A stretch of 64,000 nucleotides of DNA, taken from the NCBI RefSeq assembly GCF_900112575.1, contig NZ_FOMH01000003.1, positions 310,001 to 374,000 on the forward strand. Reading direction: 5' to 3'. The stretch's first letter is position 1. Every line of letters starts with the position of its first letter. The position numbers and the translations under genes were made by a program. This document shows positions 7,666 to 16,736 of the stretch, in pieces. A model generated the notes under the pieces. It ran no database searches. It had not been told where the DNA came from and saw only the letters and a list, made by a program, of their open reading frames with translations. This DNA comes from Flavobacterium phragmitis. GTDB lineage: Bacteria; Bacteroidota; Bacteroidia; Flavobacteriales; Flavobacteriaceae.

Positions 7666-8415
7666 ATGAAAAAGGAAGAGCGTCAAAAGACAATTTTAGA
7701 ATATTTATCTAAAGAACATCGTGTTTCATCGGCAGAATTAAGTGAATATTTGAGCGTTTCCGAAGATACTATCCGACGTGATTTAAAAGAACTTTCAGAT
7801 CAAGGACTTCTAAAAGCCGTTCGCGGTGGTGCGGTCGCTCCTTCTCCTATTCCCCTACATTACAGAAAAAGAGAAAAACACGATATCGAAAACAAAAAGA
7901 TTATAGCCCAAAAAGCAATTTCGTATTTAAAAGACGGACAAGTTGTTTTTATTGACGGAGGAACAACTTCTCTGGCTTTAGTGGCAAGTTTTCCCTACGA
8001 TTTAAAATTAACTGTTATTACCAATAGTTTTCCAGTCGCTTCTTTAGTCGAAGATTTACCGAATATCGATTTAATTTTTGCAGGCGGTAAAATGTGTAAA
8101 ACCTCTTTCACCACTTCTAGTATCGAAACTATGGATTTCTTCAGAAATTTCAGAGCTGATGTCTGTATTCTGGGAATCTGCAGTATTCATCACGAAAGAG
8201 GCATTACAGGAATTTTATACGATGATTCGATGCTGAAAAAGAATATGGTTCAGAATTCTAACTTTGTTATTGCATTAAGTTCCATCGAAAAAGTAGAAAC
8301 AGCCGAATCTTATTTTGTATGCCCTATAAAAGATATTAATGTTTTGGTGACGAATGTTGCGCCTGAAGAAGAGATTTTAAAAGCGTATCAAAATACAGGA
8401 TTGACGATATTATAA
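7666..8415 (+). CDS. DeoR-family transcriptional regulator
   Basis: I chose the start at 7666 (MKKEERQKTILEYL) because the promoter -7 box lies at 7637-7644, so the longer frame from 7603 cannot be fully transcribed. The 249-residue length is typical of the family. The N-terminal winged helix reads VSSAELSEYLSVSEDTIRRD with the DeoR hallmark, then LKAVRGGAV. The C-terminal sugar-phosphate-sensing domain has VFIDGGTTSLALV and VITNSFPVASLV. It binds a phosphorylated sugar-like effector and usually represses neighbouring genes. Here the only close candidate target is the divergent nucleotidase gene. Confidence 0.9.
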   Translation: MKKEERQKTILEYLSKEHRVSSAELSEYLSVSEDTIRRDLKELSDQGLLKAVRGGAVAPSPIPLHYRKREKHDIENKKIIAQKAISYLKDGQVVFIDGGTTSLALVASFPYDLKLTVITNSFPVASLVEDLPNIDLIFAGGKMCKTSFTTSSIETMDFFRNFRADVCILGICSIHHERGITGILYDDSMLKKNMVQNSNFVIALSSIEKVETAESYFVCPIKDINVLVTNVAPEEEILKAYQNTGLTIL

Positions 8416-8668
8416 TTTAAGTGATAATAAGGAGCTATTCCAGCCATCCGCTATATCTTTTCCTGCCTAAAGAAGGCAGAAAAAGGATACCGCTTCTGTC
8501 TGGGCTAGGGCACTCGGTTTCACAAGGACGTCCATGTTTTTTATTTTCAAAACACAAAAAAGCCTTTCAGAATTTTACTCCTGAAAGGCTTTCTTTCTCT
8601 ACAAATTAATTGGCAAAATTATTTCCATCCGCCAACTAAGTCTCTATAAACATGGACAGCAGGTTTAT
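8416..8668. repeat. Intergenic repeat with a terminator and a remnant of an efflux-gene 3' end
   Basis: This 379-bp gap before the HTH gene holds three things. First, 8432-8525 is a repeat with GCTATCCGCT-like and GGATACCGCT words, recurring in another form at 27005-27112. Second, 8502-8521 (GGGCTAGGGCACTCGGTTTC) is repeated at 9551-9570. Third, 8545-8661 is about 90% identical to 9596-9712, the terminator plus 3' end of the efflux gene. On the minus strand 8619-8661 still reads AVHVYRDLVGGWK and stop, matching the end of the intact efflux protein. The stem AAAGCCTTTCAG/CTGAAAGGCTTT at 8559-8592 can end the DeoR transcript. Confidence 0.75.
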
Positions 8669-8735
8669 TTGGAATACTGATTTGATTTTTTTTTCGATGC
8701 TGCGCAATCCCGAAAGCTCTCGGGACTGACTTTGC
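8662..8735. repeat. Left direct repeat flanking the HTH gene pair
   Basis: This segment starts with the last codons of the gene at 9143-9472 (GTTTATTTGGAAT, Tyr in place of Cys, then TGA) and continues with TTCGATGCTGCGCAATCCCG. It matches 9454-9518 almost base for base, so the HTH/hypothetical pair lies between two direct repeats of about 60 bp. Confidence 0.7.
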
Positions 8736-8794
8736 GCGATTTCAGTTAGTAAAATTTGAAATTAAAACTTAAGTTTTTAATTAGTATTAATTTT

Positions 8795-9031
8795 TTACAA
8801 ATCCTTAATTAACTCACTAGGATGAATTTTTAAAGCTTGCGCGATTTTAAACATAGTACTTATTTTCATTTCCTGCGAGCCTTTTATATATTTCCTTAAA
8901 TTTTCTACATCCATTTCAGCATCATGAGCAACTTCTCTTGTCTTTAATTCATTGCTGTTAATCACTTCTTTTATCTTTACTCCAAGTTCTTTTACTACTT
9001 GAGGAATTTCACTTTTTCTTTCTCTTTTCAT
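8795..9031 (-). CDS. XRE-like HTH protein
   Basis: This 78-residue protein is almost entirely one HTH_3/XRE DNA-binding domain. It has a basic N-terminus (MKRERK), helices with LKTREVAHDAEMDVENLRKYIKGSQ as the turn and recognition region, and ISTMFKIAQALKIHPSELI. It is transcribed divergently from the 109-residue gene across a 111-bp region with repeated CGATTGTT words, so it probably represses itself and/or that neighbour. This layout resembles small regulator/effector pairs, but no toxin or phage gene is recognised. Confidence 0.8.
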   Translation of the reverse strand: MKRERKSEIPQVVKELGVKIKEVINSNELKTREVAHDAEMDVENLRKYIKGSQEMKISTMFKIAQALKIHPSELIKDL

Positions 9032-9066
9032 AGAAATGAAATTACAAGTAATGGATTGTTTTAATA

Positions 9067-9112
9067 CGATTGTTAAAAATCGATTGTTTTCAACCGATAT
9101 TTTATATATTTG
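9067..9112 (+). promoter_or_regulatory. Divergent promoter with repeated CGATTGTT operator words
   Basis: The -7 box TATATTTG at 9105-9112 has TTG at 9084-9086, 18 bp upstream. CGATTGTT occurs at 9067-9074 and 9081-9088, and an inverted partner CAACCGAT follows at 9091-9098. The arrangement overlaps the promoter of the 9143 gene and fits an operator for the adjacent XRE protein (inference). Confidence 0.6.
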
Positions 9113-9142
9113 TTTTTAATTGTAAATTAAATCTTATATAAA

Positions 9143-9472
9143 ATGGAAGTGCAAAATGAAGAAAAAGGGGAAGCATTACTAGAGTTAATGACAAAATCAA
9201 ACTATTTTACCAAACTAAAACCAGAGCATAAAAAAGACGATTCGTTTACTGTACCGCTAAAAGTATCTTCGTATAACGAATTAAACATGATGGTTTCAGA
9301 TTTACTCAAAGCAAGTATTATTCTGCTTAATCCAGAAACGAAAAGTTTTTCCAGTTTTACAAAAGACCAAAATATCAACGTAATGACTTTTCTCGAAATC
9401 GCCCTGCAGCTATTACCAGAAGAAGAAATGGAATTGCTGGATGATTTACATAAGGTTTATTTGGAATGCTGA
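9143..9472 (+). CDS. Hypothetical protein next to an HTH regulator
   Basis: This 109-residue, mostly helical acidic protein has no signal peptide or membrane helix and no domain that I recognise. It has a good promoter (TATATTTG, about 30 nt before the start codon) and lies divergent from the XRE gene. Its last codons are copied at 8662-8680 upstream of that gene, so the pair is flanked by direct repeats. Possible roles (partner of the regulator, antitoxin-like, cassette cargo) cannot be told apart from sequence alone. Confidence 0.6.
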   Translation: MEVQNEEKGEALLELMTKSNYFTKLKPEHKKDDSFTVPLKVSSYNELNMMVSDLLKASIILLNPETKSFSSFTKDQNINVMTFLEIALQLLPEEEMELLDDLHKVYLEC

Positions 9473-9595
9473 TTTGATTTTTTTCGATGCTGCACAATCC
9501 CGAAAGCTTTAGGGATTGCGCAGCCTTTCAGTTGAGTACTTCGTGAAACGGGGCTAGGGCACTCGGTTTCATAAGAACCTTTTTAAAAATCATTA
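9454..9595. repeat. Right direct repeat and shared intergenic word
   Basis: 9454-9518 repeats 8662-8720 or so, covering the gene end plus TCGATGCTGC.CAATCCCGAAAGC. Within it an inverted repeat CAATCCCGAAAGC/GGGATTG can form a hairpin. 9551-9570 repeats the GGGCTAGGGCACTCGGTTTC word of 8502-8521. Confidence 0.65.
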
Positions 9596-9603
9596 TTTCA
9601 AAA

Positions 9604-9646
9604 CACAAAAAAGCCTTTCAGAATTTTACTCCTGAAAGGCTTTCTT
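9604..9646 (-). terminator. Terminator of the RND efflux operon
   Basis: The 12-bp stem AAAGCCTTTCAG/CTGAAAGGCTTT (9610-9621 and 9632-9643) lies 24 nt past the stop of the outer-membrane component. On the minus strand it is followed by a T-run. A near-identical copy stands at 8559-8592. Confidence 0.85.
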
Positions 9647-9669
9647 TCTCTACAAATTAATTGGCAAAA

Positions 9670-11121
9670 TTATTTCCATCCGCCACCCAAGTCTCTGTAA
9701 ACATGAACCGCAGCATTAAGTTGTTCTTTTTTAGTATCGATTAGTTCTAATTTTGCTTCCAAAGCATCTCTCTGCGTCATTAAAACCTCAAAATAATCGA
9801 CTCTAGCCGATTTAAACAAATCGTTTGAAACATCAATAGAAGTATTTAAAGCGTCAACTTGTTTAGATTTCAAATCGTAACCTTTTTGAAGATTCTCAAT
9901 CTTAGACAATTGATTGGACACTTCTAAATAGGCATTTAAAACTGTACGATCATAATTGTACAAGGCTTGAAGTTGTCTTGCATTTGCACTTGCAAACTCC
10001 GCTTTGATTGCATTTCTATTAATCAAAGGAGCTACAAGATCTCCTGCCAATGAATATAAAAGCGATTCTGGCATGGTGAACAAATAGGAAGGTTTAAATG
10101 CATTTACTCCAATCGCAGCAGTAATATCCAAAGAAGGATAAAACTCAGCACGAGCTACTTTTACGTCTAATTTTGAAGCTACTAATTCCAATTCAGCTTG
10201 TTTAACATCTGGACGGTTCTGCAACAATTGAGACGGAATTCCCGAAGTTACAACCGCTGGCAACAAGCTTAAGAAATTAGTATTGCTGGTTCTTTTAATT
10301 TCCTGAGGATATCTACCTAATAAAAAGTTGATCTTGTTTTCAGTTTCTTTGATCTGCTGTAAAATATCAAACTCCATACTTTGCGAAGTTAAAACCTCTG
10401 CTTCAAATTTCTTAACTCCCAATTCAGTTGCTCTTGCCGCTTGCTTTTGAACTTTTACAATTTCCAAAGCATTAGTCTGCAATTTGATAGTTTGTTTTAC
10501 AATATCCAATTGGTTGTCCAAAGCCATTAATTCATAATAAGAATCAGCTACTTCAGCGATGAGGTTGGTAATCACAAAGTTTTTACCTTCTACCGTTGCT
10601 AAATATCTGTTTAAAGCCGCTTTTTTAGAATTACGCAGTTTTTTCCAGATATCGACTTCCCAATTCGCATAAGCTGCAATGGTAAAATCTCCAAGCGGAT
10701 CAGGCATTTCTTTGCCTGGCTTAATTTCTGTAGTAGCATCACCCGCACCTTGGCTGGTATATCTACCTACTTTTTCAACTCCAGCTCCAGCACGTAATCC
10801 TGCTGTTGGCAGTAAAAGTCCTTTTTTTACACGAATATCATTTTTTGCTATTTCGATTTCCTGCAAAGTAATATTGAGTTCCTGATTATTTTTAAGCGCA
10901 ATATCAATTAAATCTACTAGATTTTGATCTTTAAAATAATCTTTCCAAGCTAAAGCAGCTGTATTGTTATTTGCATCCTGTGTTTGGACTGTTTGGCCAA
11001 ACGAATCAGGCACTGGTGCACTTGTCGTTACTGCTGCCTCAGGTGCAGGGGTTTTACACCCTGCAACTGCTAGACATACAGCTAATGCAATACTATATTG
11101 ATATGATTTAACTTTATACAT
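9670..11121 (-). CDS. Outer membrane efflux lipoprotein (OprM/NodT type)
   Basis: I chose the start at 11121 (MYKVKSYQY), which overlaps the end of the RND pump gene by 8 nt (ATGTATAA). The 483-residue protein has lipobox AVAGC and the duplicated outer-membrane efflux domain of the TolC superfamily, with long helices and the conserved GIPSQLLQNRPDVKQAE segment. It forms the outer-membrane channel of a tripartite pump. It is the last gene of a three-gene operon ordered adaptor, pump, channel. The 3' 40 bp and the terminator are duplicated upstream at 8619-8661. Confidence 0.92.
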   Translation of the reverse strand: MYKVKSYQYSIALAVCLAVAGCKTPAPEAAVTTSAPVPDSFGQTVQTQDANNNTAALAWKDYFKDQNLVDLIDIALKNNQELNITLQEIEIAKNDIRVKKGLLLPTAGLRAGAGVEKVGRYTSQGAGDATTEIKPGKEMPDPLGDFTIAAYANWEVDIWKKLRNSKKAALNRYLATVEGKNFVITNLIAEVADSYYELMALDNQLDIVKQTIKLQTNALEIVKVQKQAARATELGVKKFEAEVLTSQSMEFDILQQIKETENKINFLLGRYPQEIKRTSNTNFLSLLPAVVTSGIPSQLLQNRPDVKQAELELVASKLDVKVARAEFYPSLDITAAIGVNAFKPSYLFTMPESLLYSLAGDLVAPLINRNAIKAEFASANARQLQALYNYDRTVLNAYLEVSNQLSKIENLQKGYDLKSKQVDALNTSIDVSNDLFKSARVDYFEVLMTQRDALEAKLELIDTKKEQLNAAVHVYRDLGGGWK

Positions 11122-14100
11122 GATTGTTATCAATTTCTTCTGTTAATGGATTTTCTTCTTCATGTTTTACCAATTTATATTTCTCGGCAACCTTGGCAAA
11201 AATGAAATACAATCCTGGAATCACAAAGACTCCGCAAATAGTTCCGATAAGCATACCTCCGGCCGCAGCAGTACCAATAGTTCTGTTTCCAATTTTACCT
11301 GGACCTGTTGCAAAAGCAAGCGGTAATAAACCAGCAATAAATGCAAACGAAGTCATCAAAATTGGACGAAACCTTGCTTTTGCTCCTTCCATTGCAGACT
11401 GCAATACAGATAATCCTGTAGCGTGTCTCTGAATTGCAAACTCCACAATCAGTACGGCGTTTTTACCCAATAAACCAATCAACATTACCATGGCTACCTG
11501 AGCATAAATATTGTTCTCTAATCCTGTTAATTTCAATAAAAGGAAAGCTCCAAAAATACCCGCAGGCAACGAAAGTATTACTGATAATGGCAGAATAAAA
11601 CTTTCGTATTGTGCCGCTAATACCAAGTAAACGAATCCTAAACAGATCAAGAATACCCAAATAGCCTGATTCCCTTGTGCCACCTCATCGGCAGAAATAC
11701 CTGCCCAGTCAATGTCATATCCTCTTGGTAATTTTTTAGCCGCAACTTCCTGAATTACTTTAATTGCAGTTCCAGAACTATAACCCGGAGCAGGAGAACC
11801 ACTAATTTGTGTTGAGGTATACATATTATGACGAGTGATTTCTGAAAGTCCATATACTTTTTCTAATTTCATGAAAGCAGAATACGGTACCATTTCATCA
11901 CGATCGTTTTTCACATACAATTTCAAGATATCATCTGGCTGTGCACGATATTCTGGCGAAGCCTGAACAATAACTTTGTAGTTGATACCAAACTTAATGA
12001 AACTGATTTCGTAGTTACTTCCCACAAGAGTAGATAAAGTATTCATCGCATTTTCGATAGAAACTCCTTTCTGTTGCGCCAAATCATTATCAACCTTCAT
12101 CATGTATTGAGGGAAACTAGAGCTATAGAAACTAAATACGTTTGATAATTCTGGCTGTTTATTCAATTCAGCAACAAAGTCGTTGTTTACCTGTTCCATT
12201 CTCTTATAATCTACAGAACCCGTTTTATCTAATAAACGAAGCTCAAATCCTCCTGCAGCTCCATATCCTGGTACAGCAGGCGGTTGGAAGAATTCGATAT
12301 TAGCACCTGTAATATCTTTACATTTTTCCTCCATTTCGTGCATAATCTCCAAAACAGATTCTTTACGGTCGCTCCAGTCTTTAAGGTTCACCAAACACGT
12401 TCCAGAGTTAGCTCCTGTACCTTCAGAAAGAATCTCATAGCCCGCTAATGAAGAAACCGATTTTACTCCGTCAATATCCTCAGCGATTTTTTGAACTCTT
12501 TCTGCAATATTATTTGTTCTTTCTAATGATGAACCTGGAGGTGTCTGAATTACGGCATAAAACATTCCCTGATCCTCATTTGGAATAAATCCTGAAGGAA
12601 CAGAACTGCTTATGATCCATGTTCCAATACAGAAAACTACAAGCACTACAATAGTAACCACTCTCCTATCAACAATTTTACCTAATAGATTTTGGTATTT
12701 ACCTTGTGCTAAATTGAATTTTTCGTTGAAAGCATCAATAAATCTATTTGCAGGAGTTTTCTTTTTAGGCGTTCCGTGATTGTTTTTTAACATCATTGCA
12801 CAAAGTGCTGGTGTCAATGTCAAAGCCACAATACCAGAAAGGATAATCGCAGTTGCCATGGTTACAGAAAACTGTCTGTAGAATACTCCAACCGGTCCAG
12901 ACATAAACGCTACCGGAATAAATACTGCCGCCATAAGAAAGGTAATGGCAATAATTGCCCCCGCGATTTCATGCATTGCTTTCTTAGTTGCTTTAAATGG
13001 CGACAGATGTTCTTCTTCCATCTTGGCATGAACGGCCTCAATAACTACAATCGCATCATCGACCACGACCCCAATTGCTAATACTAAAGCGAATAATGTG
13101 ATTAAGTTCAATGAAATATCAAAGAATGTCATAAACACAAAAGTTCCAACCAATGATACTGGTACCGCAATTGCAGGAATAACCGTAGAACGCCAGTCTC
13201 CCAAGAAAAGGAAAACTACTAAACCTACCAGAATAAAAGCTTCAACCAAAGTGTGGATTACTTTTTCGATAGAAGCATCAAGGAATTTAGAAACGTCATA
13301 TGAAATTTCATAATCCATACCTTTTGGAAATCTTGTTTTGATTTTTTCCAGTTTGGCCTTAACCTCTTCAATAACCTGATTCGCATTACTTCCAAAAGAT
13401 TGTTTCAATACAATCGCAGCAGATGGTCTCCCATTTAAATTAGAATAGATATCATACATCGAGCTTCCAAACTCAACATTTGCTACATCTTTCAATCTTA
13501 AAAGCTCTCCATTTGGATTTGCTTTTACTACAATATTCTCATACTGCTCTTTTGTTGTAAAACGACCAGAATATTTCAATACATATTCGAATGCCTGTGA
13601 ACGTTTACCAGAACTTTCTCCTGTTTTACCTGGAGAAGCCTCCAAACTCTGACTAGACAATGCTTCCATTATCTCATCAGCAGAAATTTTATAAGCTAAC
13701 ATACGATCTGGTTTTAACCAAATACGCATGGCATATTCACGTGTTCCTAAAATATCTCCAGAACCAATACCATTTACCCTTTTCAATTCAGAAAGTACGT
13801 TGATATCAGCATAGTTATACAAGAACTTCATGTCTGTATTTTTGTCTGTACTGTAAAGGTTCACGTACATCAACATACTTGGTACTTCTCGCGTAATTTT
13901 AATACCCTCGCGAATTACTAAAGGAGGTAATTTATTGGTAACCGAAGCCACACGATTCTGAACGTTAATAGCAGCTTGGTTAGGATCTGTTCCTAGGTTG
14001 AAAACTACTTTAATTGTAGCTTCACCATCATTTCCAGCATCAGAAGCCATATATTTCATCCCTGGAACCCCGTTTAGAGCCCTTTCCAGCGGAATAACAA

Positions 14101-14281
14101 CCGCCTTAATCATCAGCTCACCATTAGATCCTGGATAATCTGCGGTAACATTCACCATTGGAGGTGAAATGGTAGGGAATTGTGTAATTGGTAAATTCAA
14201 TACAGACAAAACCCCTAAAAAGACAATTATCAGCGATATTACTATCGACAATACAGGTCTTTGAATAAATTTATTAAACAT
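11114..14281 (-). CDS. RND-family multidrug efflux pump (HAE1, AcrB-like)
   Basis: This 1055-residue protein is a full-length hydrophobe/amphiphile efflux RND permease. It has the N-terminal FIQRPVLSIVISLIIVFLG helix, two large periplasmic loops and twelve expected membrane helices. The proton-relay Asp pair in TM4 is intact (IGVVVDDAIVV, around residue 410). GxLPxA-type and FIPVAFM segments of the family are present. It exports toxic compounds using the proton gradient, with the adaptor (14365-15447) and channel (9670-11121) of the same operon. No dedicated regulator is adjacent. Confidence 0.95.
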   Translation of the reverse strand: MFNKFIQRPVLSIVISLIIVFLGVLSVLNLPITQFPTISPPMVNVTADYPGSNGELMIKAVVIPLERALNGVPGMKYMASDAGNDGEATIKVVFNLGTDPNQAAINVQNRVASVTNKLPPLVIREGIKITREVPSMLMYVNLYSTDKNTDMKFLYNYADINVLSELKRVNGIGSGDILGTREYAMRIWLKPDRMLAYKISADEIMEALSSQSLEASPGKTGESSGKRSQAFEYVLKYSGRFTTKEQYENIVVKANPNGELLRLKDVANVEFGSSMYDIYSNLNGRPSAAIVLKQSFGSNANQVIEEVKAKLEKIKTRFPKGMDYEISYDVSKFLDASIEKVIHTLVEAFILVGLVVFLFLGDWRSTVIPAIAVPVSLVGTFVFMTFFDISLNLITLFALVLAIGVVVDDAIVVIEAVHAKMEEEHLSPFKATKKAMHEIAGAIIAITFLMAAVFIPVAFMSGPVGVFYRQFSVTMATAIILSGIVALTLTPALCAMMLKNNHGTPKKKTPANRFIDAFNEKFNLAQGKYQNLLGKIVDRRVVTIVVLVVFCIGTWIISSSVPSGFIPNEDQGMFYAVIQTPPGSSLERTNNIAERVQKIAEDIDGVKSVSSLAGYEILSEGTGANSGTCLVNLKDWSDRKESVLEIMHEMEEKCKDITGANIEFFQPPAVPGYGAAGGFELRLLDKTGSVDYKRMEQVNNDFVAELNKQPELSNVFSFYSSSFPQYMMKVDNDLAQQKGVSIENAMNTLSTLVGSNYEISFIKFGINYKVIVQASPEYRAQPDDILKLYVKNDRDEMVPYSAFMKLEKVYGLSEITRHNMYTSTQISGSPAPGYSSGTAIKVIQEVAAKKLPRGYDIDWAGISADEVAQGNQAIWVFLICLGFVYLVLAAQYESFILPLSVILSLPAGIFGAFLLLKLTGLENNIYAQVAMVMLIGLLGKNAVLIVEFAIQRHATGLSVLQSAMEGAKARFRPILMTSFAFIAGLLPLAFATGPGKIGNRTIGTAAAGGMLIGTICGVFVIPGLYFIFAKVAEKYKLVKHEEENPLTEEIDNNHV

Positions 14282-14364
14282 TTTATATCTTTTAAATGAT
14301 TAAACTAAAAGGAAATCAATAAGTTGAAGAAGCAGTTTTAACTGAAAACTGCGACTGAATACTT

Positions 14365-15447
14365 TTATTCCGCTTTTAAGCGCAGGTTATTAATTACCTT
14401 TTTAGGAGATTCAAATTCGTATTTAATTTTATCATTTTCTTTTACTTTCTGAACGCCTTCAAGTAAGATTTTGTCGTTTTCGTTCAGTCCGCTTTTGATC
14501 ACGTATAGATCAGGAATTTCTCCTGTAATCGTGATTTCTCTTGAACTTACTTTGTCATCTTTACCTACAATGAAAACGTATTTCTTGTCCTGAATTTCGT
14601 AAGTAGCTTTTTGTGGGATTACAATAGCATTTTTCAACGGAACATTCATTTGAACTTGTCCTGTTTCACCGTTTCTAAGCAATTTACTTGAATTTGGGAA
14701 TCTTGCTCTAAAAGCGATATTTCCAGTTTCGTTATTGAATTCACTTTCTATAACTTCAACATTTCCTTTTTCTTTGAAAATGTCTCCATTAGCCAAAACC
14801 AAATTCACTTTGTTATCTGCACGATCTTTAATGTTTGTTTCATAGCTGATATATTCAGGCTCAGAAACATTGAAATAAGCAAACATCTGACTGTTGTCTG
14901 AAAGACTTGTCAATAATTCACCTTCATCAATTAAACTTCCTAATTTCAATGGAATTCTGTCAATTGTTCCATCAAATGGCGCTCTGATTTCTGTGAATGA
15001 TAAATGTAGTTTTGCCAATGCCACTTCAGCTTTTGCAGACTGTAATTTTGCTTGAGCTGAACTCAATTCGTTTTTAGAAACTATATTTTTATCAGCCAAA
15101 AGTTTTGAATTTTGCAATTCGATTTCTACTGATTTTTGTTCCGCCTGAGCTTTAAGTAATTCAGACTGATACATGTTTGGCATAATTCTAAACAACAGCT
15201 GTCCTTTTTTTACAAACTGTCCTTCATCGACATAGATGTTTTGTAAAAACCCTTTTTCCTGGGCACGGATTTCGATGTTTCGTACAGATCTAATCTGCGA
15301 AACGTATTCCTTCGTAAACGAAGTGTCAATTTTTACTGGATTAGTTACAGTGAACTTTTCCTCTTCTTCTTTTTCTTCTTTTTTTTGTGTACAACTGGTT
15401 AAGCACACTAAGGCCATAAAGCCTGTGATCAAGATGATTCTTTTCAT
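14365..15447 (-). CDS. RND efflux periplasmic adaptor (AcrA/MexA-like)
   Basis: This 360-residue lipoprotein (lipobox LTSC, Cys19) has a Glu/Lys-rich linker. A lipoyl-like half-motif follows (RAQEKGFLQNIYVDEGQFVKKG), then a coiled-coil hairpin (about 90-150), the second lipoyl half (LHLSFTEIRAPFDGTIDRIP) and beta-barrel and membrane-proximal domains. It bridges the inner-membrane pump and the outer-membrane channel. It is the first gene of the efflux operon and the pump gene starts 83 nt downstream. The 180 bp upstream hold the expected promoter region but no regulator gene. Confidence 0.93.
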   Translation of the reverse strand: MKRIILITGFMALVCLTSCTQKKEEKEEEEKFTVTNPVKIDTSFTKEYVSQIRSVRNIEIRAQEKGFLQNIYVDEGQFVKKGQLLFRIMPNMYQSELLKAQAEQKSVEIELQNSKLLADKNIVSKNELSSAQAKLQSAKAEVALAKLHLSFTEIRAPFDGTIDRIPLKLGSLIDEGELLTSLSDNSQMFAYFNVSEPEYISYETNIKDRADNKVNLVLANGDIFKEKGNVEVIESEFNNETGNIAFRARFPNSSKLLRNGETGQVQMNVPLKNAIVIPQKATYEIQDKKYVFIVGKDDKVSSREITITGEIPDLYVIKSGLNENDKILLEGVQKVKENDKIKYEFESPKKVINNLRLKAE

Positions 15448-15627
15448 GATGTTTAAATGGAAATTAAGCGATTGAATGCTTGGAATACAAAGATTCCTTA
15501 AAGATGGAATGTAACATCAGTAAGCTTTAGTCTGATCTTAATTGTAATATAAGCGGCAATAAGAAAAAAATATACAGCGGCAAGATATGCAGGATCGCAA
15601 CTTAGGCAACCAATGTATATTTTAAAA

Positions 15628-16011
15628 TCAAATTCTTAATACTCGTTGAGTAATGTATAAAGGATTTGAATGCCCAAAGGAAGGCGTAGAAAATTTAAAA
15701 CGATTGGAATCATTTGCAGCAGATTGATCTGATAATGTCAGATACAATTCATCTATTAAGCTGTAAGATGCTGCGAAAAATTTATTCGTAAGTCCATCAA
15801 CATCATCTTTTCCTAGAAGGTCTTCTTCGATATCAATATCAGTAGCGTCTTCGATAGTCGAAGATCCACGTTCATGATTCGTGAATTTTACTCGATGTTT
15901 CTTTTCAAAATTATGGTGTTGCGATAAGCCAAAAGTATTTGCATTAAGATATTGACCTCCGCCGAACAGAAGCATATTCATGAATACTAAAAAGACTATT
16001 AACTTTCTCAT
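15628..16011 (-). CDS. Hypothetical exported protein
   Basis: I chose the start at 16011 (MRKLIVFLVFMNMLLFGGG), giving 127 residues; the longer frame only adds a hydrophobic leader. It has a signal peptide (about 1-24) and then a low-complexity, charged, His/Asn-containing region (LSQHHNFEKKHRVKFTNHE, TDIDIEEDLLGKDDVDG). The C-terminal stretch resembles a short periplasmic segment (FSTPSFGHSNPLYITQRVLR). I recognise no domain and cannot assign a role. Confidence 0.55.
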   Translation of the reverse strand: MRKLIVFLVFMNMLLFGGGQYLNANTFGLSQHHNFEKKHRVKFTNHERGSSTIEDATDIDIEEDLLGKDDVDGLTNKFFAASYSLIDELYLTLSDQSAANDSNRFKFSTPSFGHSNPLYITQRVLRI

Positions 16012-16166
16012 TTGGGTGCGAAAGTAATAAAAGATTGGAATAAAAAAAATAAAATAAGAAATCCTTAACATGTAATTGCAAACGAAAACGTTTTCAGTTT
16101 AAAAGAAATTCAAATTTAGAACTTTTAAAGAATCAAAAACCACATAAACAACTATATTACAACAAC

Positions 16167-16571
16167 TTAAAACAAAACTTCCATGATTGTAAATTCTTGT
16201 CCAGCTTTGTTAAAAACTTCTCCAGTATCATACATGCCAAATTTTTCGTAGAATTGTTTTTTTTCTTTTCTGGCATTACACCATATTTTTTTAATTCCTT
16301 TTTTTTGTGCAGTCTTAAAAATATATTTCAAGAGTAAAGAGGCAATCCCTTTTCCCTGATAAGAATTTAAAGTTGCTAATTTTCTAAACTGCATCACATC
16401 TCCTTCTATAAAACAAGAAACAATTGAAACTAATTGATTGTCATCAAAAACGCCATAATGCAGTCCAAAATTATCTTCATCAAGCTGTACAAATTCAAAC
16501 GGCTGATCGGGCCACATCACTTCATGTCTGATTTTCCATGTATCGGAAGCATCAATATTTTTAATTTCCAT
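16167..16571 (-). CDS. GNAT-family N-acetyltransferase
   Basis: This 134-residue protein spans a compact GNAT fold. It has an N-terminal HEVMWPDQPFEFVQLDED strand-helix unit, a central strand HYGVFDDNQLVSIVSCF, and the acetyl-CoA pyrophosphate-binding motif YQGKGIASLLLKYIF (R/QxxGxG/A type). The last strands are KKIWCNARKEKKQFYEKFGM. It should transfer an acetyl group from acetyl-CoA to an amine, but the substrate is unknown. It is a single gene with no functional neighbours. Confidence 0.88.
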   Translation of the reverse strand: MEIKNIDASDTWKIRHEVMWPDQPFEFVQLDEDNFGLHYGVFDDNQLVSIVSCFIEGDVMQFRKLATLNSYQGKGIASLLLKYIFKTAQKKGIKKIWCNARKEKKQFYEKFGMYDTGEVFNKAGQEFTIMEVLF

Positions 16572-16736
16572 TTTAATTTATTTCAAGTCAATCAAAAATA
16601 ACACTTTTGTCACGAAACAAGAAACTTCAATTGTTTTTGAAAACTACTTTATTTATAAAAAAATAAATCAGACAAATCATTCAATTTAAGTCAATTATGA
16701 TTATTTTTATGAAGCCAAAATCAAATAAAATCCGTT

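Noticed and set aside
8421..8609. 62-codon frame after the DeoR gene
   Set aside because: It lies wholly inside the intergenic repeat and terminator, so it is a chance reading.
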